The position numbers and the translations under genes are program-made. Below, in pieces: positions 57,825 through 64,000 of a stretch of DNA of 64,000 nucleotides. This DNA comes from Comamonadaceae bacterium ALPHA2B (GTDB lineage: Bacteria; Pseudomonadota; Gammaproteobacteria; Burkholderiales; Burkholderiaceae_C): positions 40,246 to 104,245 of the forward strand of contig SCOE01000020.1 of assembly GCA_005503065.1 (NCBI GenBank). The letters run 5' to 3'. Under the pieces are notes generated by a model, which was not told where the DNA came from, did no database searches, and saw nothing but the letters and a program-made list of their open reading frames with translations. How positions within the stretch are numbered: position 1 is the stretch's first letter; each line of letters starts with the position of its first letter.

Positions 57825-59153
57825 ATGAGTGCAACCCTGCCGCCGGCCCAGGTGCCGGCCTCCTCCGCGCCCCGCGCCTACACCGCCGAAGAAAAACGGC
57901 ACCGCGTCTTCGCCATCATGGCGGCCTCTTCCGGCAACCTGGTCGAATGGTTCGACTTCTACGTCTACGCCTTTTCGGCCCTGTACTTCGCGCCGGCCTT
58001 CTTCCCCAAGTCCGACCCCACGGCGCAGCTGCTCAACACGGCCGGCGTGTTCGCGGCGGGCTTCCTCATGCGGCCCATCGGCGGCTGGCTGTTCGGCCGC
58101 ATCGCCGACCGGGTGGGCCGCAAGGCCTCGCTGCTGATCTCGGTGGCGATGATGTGCGGCGGCTCGCTGATCATCGCCTGCCTGCCGACCTATGCCCAGA
58201 TCGGCGCCTGGGCGCCCTTCCTGCTCCTGATCTGCCGGCTGTTCCAGGGCCTGTCGGTGGGCGGCGAATACGGCACCACCGCCACCTACATGAGCGAGGT
58301 GGCGCTGCGCGGCCAGCGCGGCTTCTTCTCGTCCTTCCAGTACGTGACGCTGATCGGGGGGCAGCTCCTCGCCGTGCTGGTGATCGTCATCCTGGAAACC
58401 GTGCTCGACGAGGCCGAGCTCAAGGCCTGGGGCTGGCGCATACCGTTCGTGATCGGCGCCATCTCGGCCGTGGTGGCGCTGATGCTGCGCCGCACGCTGC
58501 ACGAGACGCAGAGCGAGAGCTCGCGCACCAACAAGGAGGCCGGCACCATCGGCGGCCTGTTCCGCCACCACAAGGCCGCCTTCTTCACCGTGCTGGGCTA
58601 CACGGCCGGCGGCTCGCTGATCTTCTACACCTTCACCACCTACATGCAGAAGTACCTGGTGAACACGGTGGGCCTGCCGATCAAGACGACCAGCTACGTG
58701 ATGACCTGCGCGCTCTTTGTCTACATGTGCATGCAGCCGGTGTTCGGCGCGCTGTCGGACCGGATCGGGCGGCGCACCAACATGCTGCTGTTCGGCGCCC
58801 TGGGTGCCCTGACGACAGTGCCCATCCTCACGGCCCTGCAGCACGTGACGAGCCCGGTCCTTGCCTTCGTCCTCATCGTGGTGGCGCTGGCCATCGTGAG
58901 CTTCTACACCTCGATCAGCGGCATCGTGAAGGCCGAGATGTTTCCGCCCGAGGTGCGTGCGCTCGGCGTGGGCCTGGCCTATGCGGTCGCCAACGCGATC
59001 TTCGGCGGCTCTGCCGAGTACGTGGCGCTGGGGCTGAAGTCCATCGGCCACGAGTCGGCCTTCTTCTGGTACGTCACCGGCATGATGGTCCTGGCCTTCG
59101 TGGTGAGCCTGCGCCTGCCGCGGCAGGCGAGCTACCTGCACCACGACCACTGA
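57825..59153 (+). CDS. MFS carboxylate transporter (KgtP/ShiA-like)
   Basis: This 442-residue inner-membrane proton symporter has the typical start [74 protein letters not shown] and the second-half loop [16 protein letters not shown]. These are the features of the metabolite-H+ symporter branch that takes up alpha-ketoglutarate, shikimate or dicarboxylates. The exact substrate is not fixed by sequence. It lies just upstream of a two-component system that may respond to the same compound. Confidence 0.9.
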   Translation: MSATLPPAQVPASSAPRAYTAEEKRHRVFAIMAASSGNLVEWFDFYVYAFSALYFAPAFFPKSDPTAQLLNTAGVFAAGFLMRPIGGWLFGRIADRVGRKASLLISVAMMCGGSLIIACLPTYAQIGAWAPFLLLICRLFQGLSVGGEYGTTATYMSEVALRGQRGFFSSFQYVTLIGGQLLAVLVIVILETVLDEAELKAWGWRIPFVIGAISAVVALMLRRTLHETQSESSRTNKEAGTIGGLFRHHKAAFFTVLGYTAGGSLIFYTFTTYMQKYLVNTVGLPIKTTSYVMTCALFVYMCMQPVFGALSDRIGRRTNMLLFGALGALTTVPILTALQHVTSPVLAFVLIVVALAIVSFYTSISGIVKAEMFPPEVRALGVGLAYAVANAIFGGSAEYVALGLKSIGHESAFFWYVTGMMVLAFVVSLRLPRQASYLHHDH

Positions 59154-59169
59154 GCACCGCGCGCCCGGC

Positions 59170-59193
59170 GGCATAGCGCCAATGCGCTATGCC
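59170..59193. promoter_or_regulatory. Perfect palindrome before the response-regulator gene
   Basis: GGCATAGCGC-N4-GCGCTATGCC with loop CAAT. It lies 17 bases past the MFS stop and 57 bases before the regulator start. There is no T-run, so it is more likely an operator than a terminator. A degenerate relative lies at 61854-61876. Confidence 0.55.
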
Positions 59194-59250
59194 CTTCGTG
59201 CGCCTGGCGCCGGACAATCCGACCACCGAAGCCCTGCCGCGGGAGATGCG

Positions 59251-59919
59251 ATGACCCTCCGGGTCCTGATCGTCGAAGACGAGCCCGAATTCCTCCGCCG
59301 CTTCTCGGCCGCGGTGCGGAGCGATCCGCGCCTGGCGTTGGTCGGTGCCGTGCCCACGGGCCAGGAGGGCATCGAGCTGCTGGACCGCGAGCGCCCCGAC
59401 GTGCTGCTGCTGGACCTCGGGCTGCCCGACCTGCGCGGCGTCGAGGTGATCCGCCATGCCGCCGCCGCCCATCCGGACTGCGACGTGCTGGTGGTGACCA
59501 TGTTCGGCGACGACGCGCACGTCGTCGAGTCCATCGAGGCGGGCGCCACCGGCTACCTGCTCAAGGACGCCTCGACCGAGCGCGTGGTCGCCAGCATCCA
59601 CGAACTGCATGACGGCGGCGCGCCGATCAGCCCCGGCATCGCGCGCCGGGTGCTGGCGCGATTCCGGGTCGCGCTCAAGCCCGCGTCGGCCGACACCGAC
59701 GCGCCGGCCGAGGCGCCGGTGCCGCCGACGCCCCTCACCCCGCGCGAAACCGAGCTGCTGCGGCTGACGGCCAAGGGGCTTCCCTTCGACGAGATCGGCC
59801 AGTTGCTGGGCATCTCGTCGCACACCGTCGTGGCCCACGTGAAGAACATCTACCGCAAGCTGGCCGTGCATTCACGCAGCGAAGCCGTCTACGAAGCCAG
59901 CCAGCTGGGCCTGCTGTGA
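59251..59919 (+). CDS. NarL/LuxR-type response regulator
   Basis: This 222-residue regulator has a receiver domain (LRVLIVEDEPEFLRRF, phosphoacceptor Asp55 in VLLLDLGLPD, GYLLKDAS) and a C-terminal LuxR HTH (LTPRETELLRLTAKGLPFDEIGQLLGISSHTVVAHVKNIYRKLAV). A GGGAGA site precedes the ATG at 59251. Its stop overlaps the GTG of the kinase gene (GTGA), so both are made together. It may act on the palindromes flanking this pair. Confidence 0.92.
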   Translation: MTLRVLIVEDEPEFLRRFSAAVRSDPRLALVGAVPTGQEGIELLDRERPDVLLLDLGLPDLRGVEVIRHAAAAHPDCDVLVVTMFGDDAHVVESIEAGATGYLLKDASTERVVASIHELHDGGAPISPGIARRVLARFRVALKPASADTDAPAEAPVPPTPLTPRETELLRLTAKGLPFDEIGQLLGISSHTVVAHVKNIYRKLAVHSRSEAVYEASQLGLL

Positions 59920-61844
59920 GCGTCCTGGCGCGGGCCGTGCGCGCCGGCTTTGCGCTGGCACTCGCGCTGCAGGCCGTCACGGCCGCTGCCTTCGAGCTCC
60001 ACCGCATGCAGCGTCTGGAAGACGCTGCCCGCTCGCCGCCGGCCGCGAGCACGCCGGGCTGGCAGGAGGTCGCGCTGCCCGATGCGGCGCCCGGGCCCGC
60101 CGAAGGCGTGCCAGGACAGGCCTTCTGGTACCGCGGGAGCTTCGACGGGCCGGCTCGCGGCGCGACGCCGGGCGACGGCGGCTGGGCGGTGTACCTGCCC
60201 TACCTCTATGACGGCGGCCAGGTCTGGCTCAACGGCGCCCTGGTCGGCGAGGTGCCGGAGTCCAGCGCCGAGCGGCGCGTGCGCTGGGAGCGTCCCCACC
60301 TCTTCCGCCTGCCGCCCACCCTGCTGCGCAGCGGCGCACCCAACGAGCTCGCGGTGCGCGCCGCCGTATCGTCCGAACGGGCGATCCGCCGCTTCCCGCG
60401 CGTGGAGGTCGGCACGCTGGGAGCGCTGCTGCCGGTGTACGACCGGCGGCTGTTCTGGGTGCGCACCATGCCCCAGCTCACCGCCTTCGTATGCGCGCTC
60501 ACGGCGGGCTTCGTGCTCGCGATCTGGTGGCGGCGGCGCAGCGAGGTGCTCTACGGCCTGTTCGGCGTCGCTGCGGCGCTGTGGGGCGTGCGCACGCTGA
60601 CCTTCGTGATCGAGGCGTTGCCGGCCGATCGGTGGCCGGTGTGGCGCATGGTGTACCTGGCGGCGACCGGCGGCTTCATCGTGGTGCTGGCGCTGTTCGC
60701 GATGCAGCTCGCCCAGGTGGAGCGGCCCTGGGTGCGGCGCGCACTGCTGGCCTACTGGCTGCTTGGCCCGGTCTGCGTAGTGCTGAGCCCGGCCAGCGAG
60801 CCGCTGGTCAACCGGGTGTGGAGCGCGGGGCTCATCCCCATCGGGCTGGGAGCGATCGCGGTGGCGGTCCGCACGGTGGCCGCGCAGCGCACCGTCGCTT
60901 CGGCGGTGCTGCCCGCCGCCATGCTGCTGGCCACGGCAGCCGGCGTGCACGACTACGTCGTGAGCTGGAGCCCGACGGCGAGCCCGCCGCTGTGGACGGG
61001 CTGGTTCGAGCAGCGCATCTTCCTGCTGCACCATGCCGCCAACCTGCTGCTGGTGGCCATGGGCGGCCTGCTCACCGCGCGCTTCGTGCACGCCATGGAT
61101 GCGCTGGAGGACCTCAACCACACGCTCGAGAGCCGCGTGGCCGACCGCGAGCGCCGCATCGCCGCCGACTTCGAGCGCATGGCCGAGCTGCAGCGGCAGA
61201 ATGCGGCCACCGAAGCGCGGCAGGCCATCATGCGCGAGATCCACGACGGGCTGGGCTCACGCCTGTTCACCTCGCTGTCGCGCGTGGAGCGCGGCGACAT
61301 GAGCGAGGTGCAGATCGCCGAGGTGCTGCGCGCCTGCATCGCCGACATGCGCATCGCCCTGGACGCGCTGGCGCCCGACGATGGCGACTTTCGCACCGCG
61401 CTGGGCAACTTCCTGTTCCGCTGGCAGGGCCAGCTGGAGGAGCTGCACTTCCAGCCGAGCTGGCGCATCGACGTGCCCGAAGGCGCGGCGCCGGTCCTTC
61501 AGTCGCCGCAGGCCACGCTGCAGCTGCTGCGCATCGCGCAGGAGGCGCTGACCAACGTGGCCAAGCACGCGCGGCCCGGCCGCGTGCGGGTGGCGCTGCG
61601 CCAGGCGGCCGATGCGCTGACGCTCGAGGTGGAGGACGAGGGGCCGCGCAGCCCGCCGCGCCCGCCCGCCGACGCGCCCGCGGGCCGTGGCATCGACAAC
61701 ATGCGCGCGCGCGCACGGCAACTCGGCGGCACGCTGGAGCTGCAGCACGGCGTCCCGGGCACGCGCGTGCGGCTGCGCCTGCCCTGCACTCAACCCCGCA
61801 CGGCAGCGGCGCCCCCGCCCGCGGAGGTAGGCCCATCGGCCTAG
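59916..61844 (+). CDS. Membrane sensor histidine kinase, 7TMR-DISM-like layout
   Basis: This 642-residue kinase has a signal-like first helix, a periplasmic jelly-roll-like domain (WYRGSFDGPARG, YLPYLYDGGQVWLNGALVGEVPE) resembling sugar-binding folds, and seven or so helices (TAFVCALTAGFVLAIWW to NLLLVAMGGLLTARFV). The HisKA_3 segment follows with His443 in IMREIHDGLGSRLF, then an ATPase domain (RIAQEALTNVAKHARP, GRGIDNMRARARQLGG). It starts at a GTG overlapping the regulator stop. The layout suggests sensing of a sugar- or acid-like ligand outside the membrane. Confidence 0.88.
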   Translation: MSVLARAVRAGFALALALQAVTAAAFELHRMQRLEDAARSPPAASTPGWQEVALPDAAPGPAEGVPGQAFWYRGSFDGPARGATPGDGGWAVYLPYLYDGGQVWLNGALVGEVPESSAERRVRWERPHLFRLPPTLLRSGAPNELAVRAAVSSERAIRRFPRVEVGTLGALLPVYDRRLFWVRTMPQLTAFVCALTAGFVLAIWWRRRSEVLYGLFGVAAALWGVRTLTFVIEALPADRWPVWRMVYLAATGGFIVVLALFAMQLAQVERPWVRRALLAYWLLGPVCVVLSPASEPLVNRVWSAGLIPIGLGAIAVAVRTVAAQRTVASAVLPAAMLLATAAGVHDYVVSWSPTASPPLWTGWFEQRIFLLHHAANLLLVAMGGLLTARFVHAMDALEDLNHTLESRVADRERRIAADFERMAELQRQNAATEARQAIMREIHDGLGSRLFTSLSRVERGDMSEVQIAEVLRACIADMRIALDALAPDDGDFRTALGNFLFRWQGQLEELHFQPSWRIDVPEGAAPVLQSPQATLQLLRIAQEALTNVAKHARPGRVRVALRQAADALTLEVEDEGPRSPPRPPADAPAGRGIDNMRARARQLGGTLELQHGVPGTRVRLRLPCTQPRTAAAPPPAEVGPSA

Positions 61845-61853
61845 CGTCCATAC

Positions 61854-61876
61854 GGCATTCCGCGCCAGCGCATGCC
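61854..61876. promoter_or_regulatory. Imperfect palindrome before the PQ-loop gene
   Basis: GGCAT-N13-ATGCC with central CCGCGCCAGCGC resembles the perfect palindrome at 59170. It lies 10 bases past the kinase stop and 60 bases before the PQ-loop start. It could be a second site of the same regulator. Confidence 0.4.
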
Positions 61877-61936
61877 TGCCTAGAGTGCGGGCTCCCTGAC
61901 ATCGCTGCGCCTGGCGCCGCCCGAGGACACTCCTTC

Positions 61937-62272
61937 ATGCAATCCCTGTCGATCCCCGTGGCGGCCGACACCTGGCTCGGCCTCATCGCGTGGGCCTACC
62001 TGCTGACCAACGCCGTGCGGGTGTTCACCTACATCCCGCAGATCGTCGCCGTGTGGAAGTGCCGCGACGGCGCGCGCTCGGTCTCGCTGCTGACCTGGGG
62101 CTCGTGGGTGCTGTCGCACGTCGCGGCCACGGCCTACGGCGTGCTGGTGGTCAAGGACGGGCTGTTCCTCTTCATCACCCTGATCAACTTCGCGGGCTGC
62201 GGGCTGGTCGCGGCGATCGCGGCGCGGCGGCGCTGGCAATGGAAGCAGGCCTCGCAGACGCTCCTGATTTGA
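61937..62272 (+). CDS. PQ-loop membrane protein (SemiSWEET-like)
   Basis: This 111-residue protein has three helices and a PQ-loop (LLTNAVRVFTYIPQIVAVWKCRDGARSVSLLTWGSWVLSHV). Proteins of this size and layout include SemiSWEET sugar carriers, which work as dimers. The substrate is unknown. GAGGA precedes the ATG at 61937. The stop codon lies within the repeat element that begins at 62266, so that element may form the 3' end of its message. Confidence 0.83.
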   Translation: MQSLSIPVAADTWLGLIAWAYLLTNAVRVFTYIPQIVAVWKCRDGARSVSLLTWGSWVLSHVAATAYGVLVVKDGLFLFITLINFAGCGLVAAIAARRRWQWKQASQTLLI

Positions 62273-62321
62273 TAGCGACCCGCGCTTGCCGCGCGGGCGC
62301 TACAGGCACTTTTGGCTTGAA
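62266..62321 (+). repeat. Dispersed repeat copy between PQ-loop and lyase genes
   Basis: The copy reads TTTGATAGCGACC, then CGCGCTTGCCGCGCGGGCGC, TACAGGCAC and TTTTGGCTTGAA. It overlaps the PQ-loop stop (TGA at 62270-62272) and ends three bases before the lyase stop. It therefore fills the whole space between two converging genes. Confidence 0.78.
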
Positions 62322-62323
62322 TT

Positions 62324-63832
62324 TCAGCGACCGGAGGCGGCGAGACGGTCGAAGTCGGCATCCAGCCGGGCGAGCGAGGCGGCGATGCGCGTGCGTCGTG
62401 CCTGGATCCATTCGGCCTGCTGCGCGAGCTGCCCCTGTGCCGCCTTGAGCATGCGGGCCATCTCGGCCGGCTGCGGACCACCGGCCGAGGCGCGGTGCTT
62501 CACGATCGCCACCGGATCGAGCGTGGCGCGGAACTCGGCCTCGCTCATCGGCAGCGCCTGCGCATAGCTGGAGCCCTTCACCGTCTCGGCATAGATGCGC
62601 TGCGCCTCGGCGTACGGGAAGTCCAGCGGCTTGATGTCCTTGGCCTTGGCGTACTCGACCACTTCCGACGCGAAATGATGGCCCACGCGGAAGGGCAGCC
62701 TGTACTTGCGCATCAGCACGTCGGCCAGCTCCTGCGAGGCGGTCCAGTCGCTGTTGAGCTCTTCCAATGCGCGCTCGGGGCTGATGACCATCTGGCCCAG
62801 GATGCGCTCCCACTGCCGGAGCACGGCGATCGTGCTCTTGACCATCTCGCCGTTGCTTTTCACCTCCTTGGCGTCGGGCATGCCGGGCGGGATGTTGTGC
62901 GCCTGCAGCAGCGGCACCATGGCCAGCGCGATCACCTGCGAGGCGTCGCGCCGCGTGTTGTTGAGCAGGCCCGGGTTGCGCTTCTGCGGCATGGCACTGG
63001 AGACGTAGGTGTTGCCGCCGCCCTCGGCCAGCAGGATCCAGGGCCGCGACTGGGCGTACTGGACCATGACGTCCTCGACGAAGCTGCCGGTGTGCAGTGC
63101 GATGCTGGTCACCACCGCACCCACCTCCACCGGCTCTTCCTGCGAGGAGATCTGCGACGCGTCGTAGGCATTGTCGACCGTGGCGGCAAAGCCCAGGTAG
63201 TCGGCCATGCGGGTGCGGTTGAGCGGCCAGCTGGTGCCGTTGAGCACCGTGGTGCCCATGGGGGAGCGGTCGATGCGCGCATAGGCCTCGCGGATGCGCT
63301 GGGCATCGCGCTCCAGCCCGGCCGCGTGGCCCAGCAGGTAGTGGCCGTAGCTGTTGGGCTGGGCGGCCACGCCGTTGGTGTAGTTGGGCACGATGGTGCC
63401 GGCGTGTTTCTCGGCCAGCTTCACCATCGCGCCCGAGGTCTTGTTGAGCTGCTCGGCCAGGTCGAGCAGTTGGTCGCGCAGGATCGCCGCACGGTAGGTG
63501 GCATGCATGTCCTGGCTGGAGCGGCCGGCGTGCAGCAGCGTGACGTCCTGGCCTGCGGCCTCGATCAGCAGCGGCTCGAAGGTGATCACGGTCGACGGCC
63601 GCTTCGCCTTGGGTTGCGCGCCGTCCTGCAGCACCTTGGCGATGCCGGCGGCGATGCGTGGCGCCATCGCCTTGTCGAGCAGGCCCTCGTCGGTGTTGAT
63701 CACGGCCGTGGCCTTGTTGATCTCGCCGAGCCAGAAGAACTCGTCGCGGGACGCCGGCGCGGCCGTCTGCGAGAACGCGGGGGCCAGGCAGACGGCCAGG
63801 GCCATGCCCACAAGAGATTGGCGGAAAGACAT
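62324..63832 (-). CDS. Exported argininosuccinate-lyase-like protein
   Basis: This 502-residue protein belongs to the fumarase/aspartase superfamily, closest in style to argininosuccinate lyase. It shows HAGRSSQDMHATYRA (counterpart of HTGRSRNDQ), SYGHYLLGHA and the signature SSAMPQKRNPG. Unlike ArgH it begins with a signal peptide (MSFRQSLVGMALAVCLAPAFSQ), so it should act in the periplasm. AAGGAG precedes the ATG at 63832. It probably cleaves an amine or ether bond to release fumarate from an external compound. The substrate is not known. Confidence 0.85.
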   Translation of the reverse strand: MSFRQSLVGMALAVCLAPAFSQTAAPASRDEFFWLGEINKATAVINTDEGLLDKAMAPRIAAGIAKVLQDGAQPKAKRPSTVITFEPLLIEAAGQDVTLLHAGRSSQDMHATYRAAILRDQLLDLAEQLNKTSGAMVKLAEKHAGTIVPNYTNGVAAQPNSYGHYLLGHAAGLERDAQRIREAYARIDRSPMGTTVLNGTSWPLNRTRMADYLGFAATVDNAYDASQISSQEEPVEVGAVVTSIALHTGSFVEDVMVQYAQSRPWILLAEGGGNTYVSSAMPQKRNPGLLNNTRRDASQVIALAMVPLLQAHNIPPGMPDAKEVKSNGEMVKSTIAVLRQWERILGQMVISPERALEELNSDWTASQELADVLMRKYRLPFRVGHHFASEVVEYAKAKDIKPLDFPYAEAQRIYAETVKGSSYAQALPMSEAEFRATLDPVAIVKHRASAGGPQPAEMARMLKAAQGQLAQQAEWIQARRTRIAASLARLDADFDRLAASGR

Positions 63833-63880
63833 GGTGCTGCGCTCCTTGGCGGTTGGGAATGAAAGTCGTTGCATGGTGGA

Positions 63881-64000
63881 TCAGCCTGCCATCCTGCCCT
63901 CGCGGGCGTTGACCAGTTCCTCCGGCTCGTTGGCCTCGACCCAGGTCTCGCCGTTCAGGCCCGCCTGCAGCCGCCCGGTGTCCAGGTCCCCGGTCCACTT
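63881..64000 (-). CDS. C-terminal end of an unidentified gene, cut by window edge
   Basis: A frame open at the window end runs to a TGA at 63881-63883 and encodes a C-terminus (TGRLQAGLNGETWVEANEPE) rich in acidic residues. The codon pattern looks genuine. It lies 48 bases upstream of the exported lyase on the same strand, so they may share a transcript. The family could not be recognised from 39 residues. Confidence 0.6.
   Translation of the reverse strand, partial: KWTGDLDTGRLQAGLNGETWVEANEPEELVNAREGRMAG

Overview
The window is GC-rich, gene-dense DNA that reads as a chromosomal segment of a betaproteobacterium of the order Burkholderiales, most likely family Comamonadaceae (Variovorax- or Acidovorax-like). 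This rests on gene content and order (hemC-hemD-hemX-hemY next to ppc, argH next to an AlgZ/AlgR-type pair, a Bug-type receptor) and on short dispersed repeats with a GCTAT/ATAGC head that I associate with that family. I could not search databases, so the genus is an inference. I see no rRNA, tRNA, CRISPR array, phage or intact insertion sequence.

Layout. 1-4.9 kb: end of an exopolysaccharide locus, with a glycosyltransferase facing wza-wzb-wzc, separated by a perfect bidirectional terminator. 5-12.1 kb: haem genes hemC-hemD-hemX-hemY on the minus strand, divergent from ppc. 12.2-14.1 kb: a short-chain dehydrogenase (SDR) divergent from an AraC-type regulator. 14.1-18.8 kb: an operon of sensor kinase, LytTR regulator and AI-2E-type permease, divergent from argH. 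19-21 kb: a rhomboid protease with a helical tail and a small membrane protein. 21.3-26.9 kb: a mevalonate catabolism unit (class II HMG-CoA reductase, HMG-CoA lyase, a TctA-like transporter) divergent from a MocR-type regulator. 26.9-32.9 kb: a membrane protein, a DUF3455-like lipoprotein, an ECF sigma/anti-sigma pair, an SGNH hydrolase and an OpgC-like protein. 33-39 kb: a 2000-residue bacterial alpha-2-macroglobulin.

39-48.8 kb looks like an accessory stretch: glutathione-independent formaldehyde dehydrogenase, a VOC protein, a second SDR/AraC divergon, a truncated SDR, small hypothetical genes, and a LysR/sulfatase/Bug-receptor group. It lies between the alpha-2-macroglobulin gene and pbpC, which are neighbours in many other bacteria. 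51-64 kb holds an SDR-MFS pair with a LysR regulator, an ABC transporter without a binding protein, an MFS carboxylate transporter, a NarL-type two-component system, a PQ-loop protein, an exported argininosuccinate-lyase-like protein and the end of a further gene.

The most distinctive features are three kinds of small repeats. One, seen in nine places, sits between genes and also in frame inside hemD, the alpha-2-macroglobulin gene and pbpC. A second, a pair of roughly 120-base hairpins built from CGCAGAGG units, occurs 37 kb apart. A third is a C- and G-rich element inside pbpC. The best candidate for a little-described system is the mevalonate unit with its unusual transporter and regulator. 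The exported lyase and the palindromes around the last two-component system also deserve attention.
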